DNA from: Microglena sp. YARC
Lineage: Eukaryota > Chlorophyta > Chlorophyceae > Chlamydomonadales > Chlamydomonadaceae
Direction of reading: 5' to 3'
Length of the DNA: 64,000 nt
NCBI GenBank assembly: GCA_022414725.1
Contig: CM039462.1
Coordinates: 174,201,697-174,265,696, forward strand
Made by a program: the position numbers and the translations under genes. Positions 29,575-44,500 of the stretch are shown here, in pieces. Position 1 is the first letter of the stretch; each line of letters begins with the position of its first letter. The notes under the pieces are model-generated. The model saw nothing but the letters and a program-made list of their open reading frames with translations. It made no database searches and had not been told where the DNA came from.

Positions 29575-32500
29575 TACAAATGCCTGATATGCTGAAATTC
29601 AGTGACTTCCACCCACCCACCCACCCAAGTACCCACATACACACTCACCAGTGCTCTGCAGGCCGATCACAACGCAGTTGCCAGCTGCCAGCTCCTCAAG
29701 GCACATCTGAGCAATTGCGGGGACCTTGGAAGCAGTGCATAACTGCTTGAAGCACCTCAGGTGTGCACCCCAGTACTGGCCAAGCACGACCGCTAACTTG
29801 TTCTGCACACAACAAAAGAGACAGCAGAGATGTTGATTATTTGAGGTTATGCAAGTCCTTATAGTGTATTTGAGTACTCCTGGACTATAACATATATGCA
29901 GAGTCACTGATAAGAAAGACATCAGACGCTTGAAGGAGCAGTGTTGCAGGAGGGAAAACAGACGGGGGAAATACCACGGCAAGGTCATTCTTTACCAATT
30001 CTGTGTTGCGACGCCACACATTTATCAGAACACACGCTCAGGACACTCGCTGACATGGATAAGATAGGCTATAGACGGCAGATTCGGGAAGGATATAGAG
30101 TGAACAACGTATGATTTAAAGTTGTACACATGTACAGATGTACTGGGTGTATCTTGTCTTCGGGGTTTAATGATACTTTCTGATAATATCGGCAATCAGA
30201 AGGCTTATGGGAACAGGTGACCGGCCCATGTCACGGGCTCATGCGCAGGTGGCGTGGGCCATAGGACTCAGTTGACATTGGACCCTTAGGTATAATCGGC
30301 ACCCCCACCGCTGCCGGTAGTACGGGTGTTGTAAAGAGGTTGAGCCTTCATTGGGGGCCGGTAAATAAGCAACAAAACAGATGTAACTATAATAACTATA
30401 AGTGTAAGCTCATGTCCAGCCCTCTACATGTCAAGGGAACGGCAATATAATATCATATGATGCCGGAAGTCTGACTAGGCGTATTTACCATTAATATACA
30501 AATATCATATGATGCAACTTGCATACAATCATATGATATAATACTCACCTTTGGTCAACATCATATGATATGCCGGTCCCTATACCCATGACAAGTGTCC
30601 ACGTAAATGACAGAATAACCCAGACAGCTCCCCCACTAACACGCATGCATGCAAGTACACTATACTATTTGTACTAGTACTTACACCACAACTAATAGTT
30701 TGCAAGCCCTTTTAGCTACGCTAGGCCTAGTACTGTTTGTGCACGGCTGAACACACCTCCCCCTCATCATCTGTGTATTGACCAGTGCCTGCCAGCTTCA
30801 TGGTGCGAGCTCTGACATCAATCCACCTGGGGAACATCATGGATTATTGGAGGACGCTGGTCAGCACTTGGGTTTTGGTGGTTTAGGGTTTAGGTGGTTT
30901 ACGTTTAGGGGGGGGGGGGTAGGTTTAGGGGGTTTAGGAAAAGAAGTGCTGACCAGCTTCCCCTACCACTATGGATGGATCCCTCGAGGTATGCACTATT
31001 GAATATATTTGTATTTGCTAATAATGCATAGTATTTGAATGTTCTTGTATTTGTGTATACATGTAAACAATTAGAACCATTTGTATTTGTATATACATGC
31101 ATTTAATTTGCAGTAGTCATATAATTTCGGTATATGTACCGGAGGTTCTGTGCATCAAGCAGCTAAATCGATATCAAATATAACATCATAGGTATATATA
31201 ATATGCAGTATTAAACAATCGATTGATCGAAGTAACCATGGGTTCACTGTTTCATTTTTATGGCTACACGCAGCAGCTTCCACCCAGCTCAATTAGCGAG
31301 CGACTGAGCCAAGCCCCGATATTACCGCTGCATTGGAATGCCTGTCATTTGGCTTTCAGAAGCACTACCTGGCTTCAGGTTAGGTCCAAGGGTGGGTGAA
31401 ACGAGCTGTCTAGAAGATGCTATGCGTAGCCCCCAAAAGACACAGTGCATTTGTTGGTCATTCATGCATGACTCATTATTCACATGGTAAGCTGTCACAT
31501 GGCAGTCATACGGTACGTTAATATGCAAGACGAAGGAGAGTCCTAAGTAAATGCAAACAGCTTCGGGAAGGTACAAAAGACCTTCACATATGGTTCCCTC
31601 ATTCACCCAATCGTCTGTCCCTCCCTCTCTCCCTTGCTCCCTCCTACCACCCTCCACCATCTGTTAGAAGACAAGATCACCCAGATTACTCCAGTATTTA
31701 TGTGGGAGCATGCTGACAATACCGACTCATTCCGAGGGACATGATCGAAGCATGCAACTTACAGGTCAACTGCTTTGTTGTAGGTTTCCTTCACGAAGTC
31801 GTCTACATTGATAACCTACACAGAGATAACGGCAGTTGTGTGGATACGTCAGACAGACATCATAAAAGAAATGGGAGTGACACAGTGGTAAATAACCATG
31901 ACCATGACCATGATGATGATGGTAATAATACCACAAATAAAAATAAATAAATAAATAATAATAATAATAATAATAATAACAATAATAACAATAATAATAA
32001 TATGATACTATGACCATGATCATAATACGAATGATGATAATAATAACCATGATAAGTTTACAACAACTATCATGTGTGATCTACAGTGCCTAGTAACTCA
32101 GAGTTGATCTTGATCATTCTAGCTTGAGCAAGTCTATATGGCCTATTTGGCTACCCATGGACTGCACAACAGATACACACATACACACCTGCCTCCCTCC
32201 CTCCCTCCCACCCTCCATACAGTGCTTGAATCAAAGCAATGTCCCATGTGACTGACCTTCTGCTCAAAGGTGGCGCCCTCATTGCTGAGAGTTCTGGCAA
32301 GGTAGGAGCTGTGCATCTTGAGCTAAAATGGAAATAACACTGATGAACCGAACCCCACTGATCAGTGAGCACATTCTTATGTGACTAACCTTCTGCCCAA
32401 ATAAGACGCGCTCATAGCTGAGGGTTCTGGCAAGATAGGAGCCATGCATCTTGAGCTCCATGGCCACCAGCTCCATGGCACCCACACCTCGCTTTTTCAG

Positions 32501-35500
32501 CATGGACACAAACTCAAGCTGGTCCCTGCAGTCGGTTGGTAGTGATCCATGGAGCCAAGAGAGGTGCAGTGTGATCGATGCATGGTATGAAATCACTAAC
32601 GGCATCTTGGGGGATGCGATACAGACAAGGATTGTGAGGCTGAAGGTATGATGAATGCGTGTGAGGGATGGATGTAAGATATATGAGGGAGGGATGAGGG
32701 GTGTCTGAGGGATCTGAGATCTGAAGGAGATTTGAGGGATGTCTGGGATCTGAGGGATTTGAGGGGTGGATGGGGGATGAATTTAAGAGACCTAAGGGAT
32801 GTCTGAGGAGTGGATGAGGGATGGATGTAAGAGATCTTAGGGATGTCTGAGGGATCTGAGATCTGAGGGACGTCTGAGGGAGCTGAGGGATGTCTGAGGG
32901 ACCTGAGGGATGGATGTAAGAGATCTTAGGGATGTCTGAGGGATCTGAGATCTGAGGGATCTGAGGGCTCTGAGGGACGTCTGAGGGAGCTGAGGGATGT
33001 CTGAGGGACCTGAGGGATGGATGTAAGAGATCTTAGGGATGTCTGAGGGATCTGAGATCTGAGGGATCTGAGGGCTCTGAGGGACGTCTGAGGGAGCTGA
33101 GGGATGTCTGAGGGACCTGAGGGATGGATGTAAGAGATCTAAGGGATATCTAAGGGATCTGATATCTGAGATATGAGGGGTGTCTGAGGGATGGATGTAG
33201 GGAGAGATCTGAGGGATGTCCATGTGTCAAGTGAGTTCGTCGTTCGTGAGCTGTGGACTTGTTCGCCGGGTGATATGGAACAGGGGGGTGATCATGAGGG
33301 GAGGTGGGGATCGACTGGGGAGGGGGCGCGAGGGGGGCTGGTATATGCAGTGTCTGCATGTGCAACATCAAATGCCACTTACTTCAACACTGTTCCCTCG
33401 CCCCACAGTCCAAGGCGGGTCATGTACCCCAAATTCTCAGCTTCCGTAGCTCCCGTGGCCGAAACATACAGAATGCGAGCTAGGGGCAGGCGAGCTTGGA
33501 GCTCAACAACAGCCTGGGAGGAGGGGGGGGGGGGGGGGAGGGGGGAGGGACATGGCAGATATGATAGAGAAACATGAAGTGACTGGTAGGATAGGACAGA
33601 GTAAACTGTAGTGTTTGGGAGGATATGAAAGAGCAACATCAGGGAACTGACAGGTTTCACAAGCAGGGCTATCCTGTGCTATGTCTGCTTGTCCTAGCTC
33701 AGTAGGTGGCACACACTCTTTACCATTCAACACGACCCCACACCTGACCCCCCCCCCCCCCCCCCATCCCCGCTCACCCACCTCACCCCCCGCGCACAGA
33801 CAGACACACACGTACACATACCGGTACAGATACATACCACCTAGCTGAGTGCACGATGCAGACTGGGATGCCCCGGCTGTCCCGGAAACGCTGCAGGAAA
33901 GGAAAATATAATAATTGAAATGCACACATTCAATCACATCAACATAATCCTTGAGTCTAGGGCTAACTCAAGGAGACCCACACTGTGAGGCGAAAATCTT
34001 TGTGCAATAAATGCTGAAGCTACCAATGCAGCCCTACGGCAGCCTGCACCTGGTCAAGTTGTTTAACAGGTGTTCAGGGTGTTCAACACCTGTTCAAAAT
34101 CTACTTGTTTAACCAATAATGTACATAAACAGGTGTTGAACACCCTGAACACCTGTTTGATAACCTGAACAGGGGGCAGGCTGCTGTTGGGCAGATTCTT
34201 ACCCTGGCAGTCTTGCTCTCCTTTCGCTTGTCTTCAGAATGGGATTTCGGTGCTGCGTTGCCAGGGCCCATCTTTTTAAGTTCATCTTTCGCGATGCAGT
34301 TCTGCAGCAGTCACAGAAAAGGATAAGTTAAAATAAGCTGTTTTTAAGTGAAATGCAGATCTGGTCGGTCTGATTGGGCTGGCCAGCACAGAATGAGGAG
34401 ATGGTACTGAGAAAGTGTGATAGCATGCGATCAAGTATGTGGATAGCCATAGAGGCCTATAGAGATTTTTTGGCGGAGCTCCCCCTTCTGGGGGGCATGA
34501 GCCCTGAGGGTCAACCCAATGTCCGTTTGACCGTCCGACCACAAGAAACCCTGGCCATAACTGGCCCCTGGACCTGTTGTAAACCCTGGCTATGGTTCAG
34601 TGCACTCGATTCCATTGCTACCTGTCGCTACGATAGCCAACACTCTCCGCCAATCTTCCTTTGAACGTGCCTATGACCTGTCCACGCCGACATTGAATAC
34701 ATCGTTTCATAAAGGGTTCGTTTTGAGGGGCCCACTAGGGTGGGTGGTGGATCATCTGATCAGGCACCATTATTCCATCCTTCCCATGCACTAACGCTTA
34801 ATCCCATGGAGCCAAGAGCTTTGCACACCAAGACCTCCTCCTGGTCCATATTGGGGTATAAGAGTTCTTTACCTTGGCCTTGTGGGCCTCGTCCAGGACA
34901 ATGAGGCCCTCAAAGTCAGGACCCAGCCAGTCAATGATCTGCTGCATGCGGGTGCCGTCCCCTGCATGACACAGATACGAAGATAAAAGGTCAAAAATCA
35001 AGTCATTTCAGAGACTAGGGCCACTTCGGAAACTAGGGCTAAAAAAGGAAATCAAGCAAAGGCACTGACAGACACCAAGCAGAGCAAAAGGACAACCGGA
35101 GAAGTCACAGATTTACCTTAAGTGCGCCTACTCTTTTGTAGGAGTGGCAAAGCCATTCGAACTGAATCCTCCGTGTCGCTGGTTTGTGTAGGGAGACCCA
35201 CCTCTTGGGAGTGAAACTCCTTTCACAACTTCAAAAAAATGGGAATGAGGGCTAGACAGATAACAGAAGAGGTCACTGAGAGTCAGGCCACTCTCTGAAA
35301 GTCAGGCCACAGAAAGTCAGTCCACTCTCTAAGCAGAGTAGTCGGTTACCACAGACAGCAACCCCAGACTGCAACACCAGGCTGGTTGCCGCGCTTGAGC
35401 TGGAAAACATTGCGATGTGGCAAACGGCACAGGCACAGGCACTCACCAAATTCCACTGTATTGCCCTCCAGCTTGCTCTTCCCTGCAGATGATGGAGTAA

Positions 35501-38500
35501 ACATCTGAATGTGTTTTCATGTGTGTGTATGCATGTCACAGTTTTACTGCTCTGCTGGATGCATGGTGCATTCCCTTATCTTGTTTGCAACTCGTTCAAA
35601 TGTTTGTGTTATATGTTTTATATGCAGGCAACAGATGAGTGGTATTGGTAGCTGGAGCGATCCTTAATCTCATGATATGCTTACTGTATGCACTATTATC
35701 TTGGAATGGCCAATGAGAAGGGAATCTTAGAATGACCTATGAGTAGGGAACAGCAATATGATATCATATGATGCCGGCAGTCTGACTAGGCTGGATTTAA
35801 CATTTATATACAATATCGTACGATGCAATTTGAATGATATCATATATTCATATGATTTCATACTCGCCTTTGGTCAACATCATGTGAAATGCCGGTCCCT
35901 AGCTATGAGGCTATGAATGATCTGCTCATACCTGAGATAAGAAGAGAGTAGGTGGAGAACAGCACTCCAGAGTCCATCTTGGGCACATCAGCCAGCTGCT
36001 GTCCAGGCTTGACCTGACAAGCACAATAACAGTGAGACGAAGCAATCATATGTTGATTTTGTTACCCAGTATGTCTGGGTGGGATGATCTCACCCCACCC
36101 ACATTAGGCTCATATCCCCTCGACACACTAAAACAGACAGACAGTCAGCACTGAAGGGCACTCGTACTCACTGAGCTAACCACTTCGAATAGAGTTTCTA
36201 AAGATGATGGTGATGGTTACATTATCCTGGTGCCGTATTGGACTCCAAATGTGCCCGCGGCTTGACGGTGTCAAGGGGGACATGTGGAATGTAGGATGAG
36301 CATTCACAACAGTCGCCCTACCTTGATATTCTTCAGCTCATGGATCCGGACTCCTTTGTATGCTAGGGCCCCGATATCGTCCATGTCCCGCTCAGCATCC
36401 TTGGCCAGGTCACCAGAGGCAGAGAACCACACGGCCTGGGGGTAGAATGCACAATGAATTTGAATTTGAATTGTTACGTGGTTTTTCAGCCAACTCTGGG
36501 CTGCTCACCGTTTTCCGATTTGAAGTACCGCCATGCGAGGGTAGAATGCACAATGAAAAATGTTGCACGCTTAGGATTCTGCAAGTGAGAAACTATGGAA
36601 AGTACAGGCAATGAATTTGATACAGATGAGTACTCCAGATGGATGATTGAGTGTATACCCCTTCTCATGTCCACAACCCACCTGCCAGTTGCACTCATCA
36701 AGCCGCGATCCCTCTTGCTCCCAATCACATGATTACACCTTGGATCTCCTTCCTATTTCGTGCTTGCGTGACCAAACCAGGGGTCGCACAAAAAAGCCTG
36801 GCAAGTATAATTGAATAACCTAACTGGCAACCCACAGTAACAGATATTTCTTATTCCAAGATACTTCTCTAGACCAACACTATATGGGAACTGTTCCTTT
36901 TGGGGGCTCCGTGTAGAAGCTTCTAGGCAGCTCATTTCCCCCCTCCTTGGGCCAAACCTGAAGCTAGCTAGTGCGTCGTAAAGCTGATATGACAAGCATT
37001 CCATGGCATCTTTAAGCATTGGGTTTGACCAAGAGGCTGGCTATTGGAGCTGGAGGGAAACTGCCATGAGTAGCCCCCAAATAAACAGTACTTAATCCCG
37101 GCTTAATCCAGGAGATAATCCATGTACGTACGGTGTATTGTAACTGCCAGGCTAGCCCATTGAATTTTCTGAAGTGATGAAAGACTGAAGTGATGAAAGA
37201 TTGAAGTGATCAAAGACTGAAGTGAACTGATCATCATCAAAAATGTAATTATCATCGTCGAAGGCATGCCCTTGACTCACCTTTTTGCGGCCATGGCAGA
37301 ATCCTCCAAGAATCATGGCGGCCACTTGGCGGCCTTTCCCCACGCCCGGCCCTGGATGAGGCACGCAGAAAGATGTTCAGTGGATCACGTGGCTGTTGTT
37401 GCACCGCTGCACTGTCTTGAGCTTTGAATGGCACTAGCTACATGAATGCAGGCGTGCATGTCTCACCCAACACCCCCCAATCCCCTCTCCATCCTAGGAG
37501 TCTGAACACAATAACAATGAGGTAAAGGGAGAGACATCCTTCCTTTACGGGATTACACCAAGCAACATAATCTGGAATCAAAAAGCACAAATGAACCAGA
37601 TCAGGATACTCACTATCCCCTAAGAAGAAGCCACAGCGGCTTCCATCCTGTAGGAAGAACTTGTGCTTGTAGCACGCAAGCCTGACTGCCTCAAATTGGA
37701 GAGCACTGATACCGGCTGTGCAGGGAGTTGTGTGAAAGGGGGGAAACAGTAAGATAAGCAAACTACGAATATCGTTTGCCCAGGGAGCCATGCGCAAGGA
37801 AAAATGTACGACGAGCTAAGTGCTATTAGGTGGGTGCACACCAGATGAGGTCATGGTGATATGATACCAGAGACCAATAAAAGTACATGGCCCACCAGCA
37901 ATGAATTGTATGAATGCACCTGCTTGGGAATACATTCCAAGCTCTCACAACATGCACTTTAAAGCCACAACCCAACAGCAATTTTAAATGTGCTATATTG
38001 GACATACTGGCGTATTATAAGTGTATGTTTAAGATTATCACATACAATCACTTAATAAGGTCTTCATTTGATACATCACCGGCACAAAGTAGTTGACATG
38101 CAAACACATAGCGCACTGATGCTCAGTTTCAAATATTGTCCATTCTATGAAGCACACTCCAAAATCAGCAGTGACTATAGCCCATGCTGATATTGCACAA
38201 TCTGTTTGGTCTCTGGACATCCTTGCACAGTTCCCTTAAAGGAATTCGGGATGATCTGGAAGTTGGGTTTTCGAAAATGTTGGACTTCGGACTTCGGTAC
38301 TACATCACACATCGTTGACATACAAACCCCATCCTCAACCTTCTGTTCTATCACCAGACCCCGGCATGGATATGCAGAATGCCTTACGCCCCCTCCCACA
38401 TGGCTCTTGAAATTCGTACTTTTGAGCACGTGTGCTGGGAGGCGGCAAATGTAATCTGCTTCTGGGGCGTCCACACATGAGAGGGAGCTGCATTGTGCCA

Positions 38501-41500
38501 CTGGATCTGGGTGAGGCCTGCATGCAGTCAGCATTCCAACCAACAGAATGAGCACAAAGTCGACATCGAAGGCAGATGTGCCCAGAGGGTCAGGAAGATA
38601 TGAGGAGATACTTCGTATTGTACAGTAGAAGATAAGTTATTTTACGGTTCAAACCAAGCTGCTCACTGGCTTAGGCATAAATGAAAACATTCAAACTCAC
38701 ATTGTCAAGCATAGTCTACATCTTATATGGAGCAGACGGTCAAATAAATTTTGAACAATGTACGCAAGTTACATATCCAATTGAAAGCAGCACTAGGAGA
38801 TAAGTAAACCACCAATGGGACAGGTGATCGTTCATGATGTAGTGGAGCAGCAGATTGAATGACGAAAATGAATGAGTAAAATGAATGTTCAGAATGAATG
38901 ACCAGAATGAATGACCAGAATGAATGACCAGAAAAAATGACCAGAATGAATGACTAGAATAATGTGAGACATGAAGAATCTCACAAAACATCACCTCTTG
39001 GTGATTTAGGATCACCTACGTGGGGATCACCAGAAGTGAGTTAGCGTATAACTCACAACTCCTAACTGCCTGGTGTAAGACAGGTCCCGTGGTCAAAATA
39101 GGCCATGGGACAGCTAGGTCCGTTTGCTTTGACCTAGGGAGGTTTAATCTGGTACATGGGACGCCCCATCCAACCTCCCCGGAAGTTATCTAGGTTCGAA
39201 TCCTAGAGGCTAGAGTTAATACACGCGTTATTCCTTTTTAGAAGTTAATACACGCGTTATTCCTTTTTAACAAATAAACAACCAGAATGGAAATCCAGAA
39301 TGATGCTGACATAGTATCAGAACGAAGAACCAGAATGAAAAATGTAAAGCTTTTAGTAACCACCACAACAAAGCCTTATACTGCATGTAAGATGAACAGC
39401 ACGAGCTGCATAGTCCAACTCCATGCCTCAGTACCTGAGTCCAAGCGCCTCAAACTTAGCGGTTGAGACATTTGTGTAAGCTAAATCCTCATCCCCATCC
39501 CCGATCTCATTGCTGCCATCATCTTCATCATCCTCTCCAGCGGTCGCCTGCAACATAGGATATCCTTGATGGATCATACAGGCGCTGATATGTACACAAC
39601 CAAAGTTGTACAGCATTAGGTTTTGAAGGTTAGTACTCATTGCGGACCAAAGTAGCCTTAATAGGGTTAATAGCTAAATTAGCACCATCAGTTGTGAACT
39701 GATTTAGCCAAACTTGGCCAAAACAAATCAGAAAAATGTTCAGGAGAGTATTGTTATGCATCCTACTGTCTTTTGTGGGAATCGTGTATGATCTGACCAT
39801 CATGATGAAGTAGCTAAACCCATATTCAAGATGTTAGCCCAGTACAGTAAGATTTTTTGATCGGCTCAACAGGAGTTTAAGGACGACAAGCCTTTCGCTG
39901 AGGCTTGACAAACAAAAATGATAAGCATATATGATCACGACGCAGATCAAACAAACATTATGAGGCCACCGACCTACCTCGTGGGCAGCAGGGGCCGGCC
40001 GTTGAGCCGGCGCAGGTGGTTGGGCAGCAGGTGGCAGCCGTTGGGGAGCAGGTGCCGGCCGTTGGGCAGCAGGTGGCGGCCGTTGGGGAGCAGGTGGCGG
40101 CCGTTGGGCAGCAGGTGGCGGCCGTTGGGGAGCAGGTGCCGGCCGTTGGGCAGCAGGTGGCGGCCGTTGGGGAGCAGGTGCCGGCCGTTGGGCAGCAGGT
40201 GGCGGCCGTTGGGGAGCAGGTGCCGGCCGTTGGGCAGCAGGTGGCGGCCGTTGGGGAGCAGGTGCCGGCCGTTGGGCAGCAGGTGGCGGCCGTTGGGGAG
40301 CAGGTGGCGGCCATTGGGCAGCAGGTGCCGGCCGTTGGGCAGCAGGCGGCGGCCGTTGGGCAGCAGGTGGCGGCCGTTGGGGAGCAGGTGGCGGCCGTTG
40401 GGCAATAGGTGGCGGCAGTTGGGGAGCAGGTGCCGGCCGTTGGGGAGCAGGTGCCGGCCGTTGGGCAGCAGGTGGCGGCCGTTGGTCAGCTTTCAATGCT
40501 TGGGCTGCTTGGGCAGACTGGACAAATACAGGGACAGCTGTTAAGCTAGCCTGGCTTTGAGACCATATTGCACAGTGTCACAAGTTTTGAAATTCGTTAC
40601 AAATGATCTGTTAAGTTGGTTTGTTGGTTGGTTGGTTGGTTGGTTGTTGGTTGGTTGTTGGTTGGTTGGTTGGTTGGTTGGTTGGTTGGTTGGTCATGGC
40701 AACATGACATGCCTGATGACACAGCTAAGTCACCAGATGCAAACTTCCATAAAGTGGAAGTTTAAATGCTCATGATATCGGAGATTCCATAAGGATGCAA
40801 ACTCACGCAACGTCTGAGAAGTGGATGTTCTACTCGAATGCAAAACGTTGGCCCACATCTGAAACGTCCAGAATCCAGACATTCGTGAACTCTCACAACC
40901 AACCCCAAAGTCCAGGATTTAGACGTAAGCGCACCCTCACAACCAGTTGGCCCCGGGACTCTCGCCCCAACTGGATGGGAAGATGACGGCATGAAGCAGA
41001 TACTCTCCTTCTCTTTGGACAAGAGCAGACCACTATAATGTGTCACTATAATGTTGTCACTATATAATATACTATGTCAGTATATATAATATACTATGCC
41101 ACTATAATGTTTCACTATAATGTGGTCACTATAGAACATACTATGTGAACATAAATAATATACTATGCCACTATAATGTGTCACTATATATATAATATGC
41201 CACTATAATGTGTCTCAGATAATATTGTTATACCCCACTGCTGGAAGGTGGACCCTGGGGATGTTGCTAGAGTTGTCCTTGGCCCCCTGAAATTTGGGAC
41301 CGCTATGGGTTCTGATACTGTCCCTGACATGGTTGAGGGAGGTGACGAGACTGCTGGGGGTGGGGTGGATGAGTGTGGTATACATTGCAGACGGGGTAAA
41401 GAAATTGAAAGGAAGGCAAGGAGGGAAGAAGATGCCAGGAAGTTACAAGGCGAGACAAAACGAGAGGAGCTCGCAGCCTGCTCTCTGTTGGAGTTTGTGA

Positions 41501-44500
41501 CTTGCCTCCTTCTCCTTCTCATACTTGGCGACGTTCTCATCCAGGGCATCGAAATCGAAATCTTCATCTTCATCTTCCTCAGGCACACCAACCTGCTGTT
41601 GCCCCTGCATGTCCAATGTAAAGAGGGGGGATGATGAGTGGTGATGAGATGCACGGGTGATGATGGTACGTGTGTTGTGTGGCGAGGATCTGCGATGCCA
41701 TTGTGTCTCCAACATGCCAACAGCAACTGGGGCACCAAGTTGTATGGTCACAGCAGTAACCGCCAGCATTGCTGAACACCACAACATTCTGAGTGAGGCT
41801 CGGGAAGGATTAAGACAACACAGGAGCACCCACAGGCAATTAGCCCACCTCCCGAATGATACAGAAGATGCAGCAGTGACTAAACAAGACGTTCTAGTTG
41901 GCTATTTTGACTCCTCCAACGCCTTCAGCATGATCAACCATGACACCCTCCTTGCACACTGTATGACCTTGGCCTCCCTAATGACCTCATAGACACCTTT
42001 AAAGGCATATGCACTCGGGTCACTACCCACGTTACCCTGGAGGGACACCAGGGACTGCCAATCGATATTCTTAGAGGCACCATCCAAGGTGACACCCTTT
42101 CTCCACTCCTTTGTATCCTCTACATTCAACCTCTTCACAGATGGCTCAAGTCTGGAGGCAGGGGATACAAAGCTGGCTGCCTCACCACTAGTCAACAATA
42201 CCAGCCCTGCACGGGCAGCCTAGGATACGCTGATGACACAGCAGTCCTTACCTACACTGTAGAGGACCTTACCACACAGAGCCAGAAGGTTCAGGAATTC
42301 AGTCAGTGGGCAGGCCTCCCCCTATATGGCAGTAAATGCGTAGTGACTGGTATCCTTCACAAGTCCTGCTCAACAAATCCTACCAATAAGACAACACCAT
42401 CCCACGTGCTCAACAATGAAATAGTGGCCGGGCATCTTTGCCGCCTACCAACATCCTGACACGCCCTACCTCTACCTGGGGTCCTCATCTCCCTCACGTT
42501 GCACTGGCAACCCCAAATGCTTAGGGCGCACGACGAAATCCAAGAAAAAGGGACCCAAATACTACAATCTGCCAAATCCATGGGTGCCACCTCAAGGCAA
42601 GGCTACACCTCATTGAGGCATGTGCCAAGCCTGCAATCGCACACCCCGTGAATCTGCACCCGTACTGCACCGGTACAGCCCTGGAGACATCCATACCCTA
42701 GATAGGGCCATAGCAGCCCTGGCAAAAGCTTGTTGCAATCTGCCCACCACCTTTCCCTCTACGTCTGTCTGCCAACCCACTACCCAGGCAGGCCTAGGGC
42801 ACCCTTCAGGGCAGGGCAGGGCTCAGGGCAGGGCAGGACTGGGCAGGGCAGGGCGAGCAGGGCAGGGCAGGGCAGGGCAGGGCAAGGCTCCTTGTTGACT
42901 ACAACCAGATAACCACGACCACCCTTATGAGGTCTCTCAATGACAGTGGGAAACTGGGCATCACCACCAAGGCTCTCTTATGCAATGCAACAAACCCTGA
43001 TCAAAGCTCGCCCAGACACTCCCCAGACCCTCACGAGATATACCTCCCTATCAAAGAAGCTCCTTGCTCCAGCAGGCTGACATCCAACTACATGTCATCA
43101 TTACCCCCACCCAGACCCCCCCCTGATCCTGTTGTCCCCTGGAGACTGCTTGGCGCTCTCTTTCCACTTGGTATCACTTGTTACCTGGACCCCATCACCC
43201 CAAAGGGCACCCACCTGATTACCACAACTGACCTCACACTGAAATTTGGCAGAACCGTCACCCACTACCAAAAGGCCTCACTCAACAGGCTCAGCCTCCA
43301 TCTCAGCCAGCATCTGCCACCCAGATAATTGTCCCCCCCTACCACCTTCAAGAGCTCCAATCCCCTCCCCATGGCATGTAGGGTCCTCCCCATGCCTATG
43401 ACCCCCCCCTCACAACACAGCCGCTGCACCCTCCACCCTAGTGTCCCTCCTCTCATGCAACCCACCTAACCCAACCTACCACACGCATCTACACACAACC
43501 CCAACCAACCACGCACAACCCCAACCAACCATTACTACTGTCATCCGCCCCTCCCGTCCCTTCCCCTACCCATCATGGTGCCCCCCCCCCCCCCCCCCCC
43601 CCCAACCACACACACACACCTGAGGCCCCTTTGGCTGACTCGCAGGGACCCTGGTGGAAATGGCTGTCTCCCATGCCAAACCTCCGCCCAGATGCCCGCC
43701 CCGTCTTCCAACATCGGAGGAGCCGGGTTGACACCGCCCTAGACCCTAACCATCCGGATTGCTGGATAGCCCGCTACCAACTCTGCAAGGGAGACTTCTG
43801 CCACAGCAAGGACGCAGCCACATATAAGGTGCTCGGCATCACTAGATGCAACGGCACTGAGGGCCTTTGCCGTGCCTGCACCAGGTATCTTGCTCCTGAC
43901 TCCCCCAGCCTACCCCCCAGACTCTTGCACCTCCTTTACGCATTTCAATACGAGGACACTGCTATACATGGCGTTCGCGTTCAACGGATCCAGGACACCC
44001 TCATCACCCATTTGCGGGTCCAGCATGGACCCATCACCATGCTCCTGTCCCACCTCTCATCCTACCTAGCACTAGGATATACCCTCAAGCAGGAGACACC
44101 CCTATCATGTGGCCAAACCCAGGCCCGCTGGAAACCCATCAGCATTGCGGAAATATGTTGAACGCATAGGGAAACAAGCCACCACCACCCTCCTGGAGGC
44201 CCATAAAACAGCCTCGCACACCACACTAGCTAACAACCCCCCCCCCCCCCCCCCCCCCCCAGGAAGGATCCCCACCTCACAATGCCCTATCCCAAGGACA
44301 GTGGACAGGCATATTCAGTGCCCAGGGGTACCGCACCCTCATGCGACTCATCTACATAAAAACCCCACCTGGACTGGCAACCCGACTTGAACATCCCAGC
44401 TACTGTGCACCATCATATCCAAACAGGTCTCCTCCCCCATGACCAATTCGATAGAGCTCCACCCATCCACCCCACCACCACATACATATGCTCCCCCTCT

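Larger units (their letters stand above)
39902..41737. repeat. Segmental duplication copy A (SBNO 5' module)
   Basis: Homologous to 47098-49323. It shares the GGCTTGACAAACAAAAATGA start, the Pro/Ala exon, a GGTT array, the ACTATAATGTGTC repeats, the Gln-rich exon, the acidic exon with GC donor and the end CCAACATGCCAACAGCAAYT. Copy A has a much longer 21-bp coding repeat and lacks the 445-bp MITE. Confidence 0.9.

Noticed and set aside
33503..33937. Alternative frame [17 protein letters not shown] for the 33.87-kb SBNO exon
   Set aside because: It resembles the family sequence before AVVELQ slightly better, but would break phase with exons on both sides, so the other frame was kept.
39120..39215. 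tRNA gene near AGGTTCGAATCCTAGAGGC
   Set aside because: Only the T-arm-like part is convincing; no full cloverleaf seen.
39918..40544. Long plus-strand open frame of GSRWRPL repeats
   Set aside because: Antisense of the 21-bp coding repeat in the SBNO exon; the minus-strand frame has matching splice phases on both sides.
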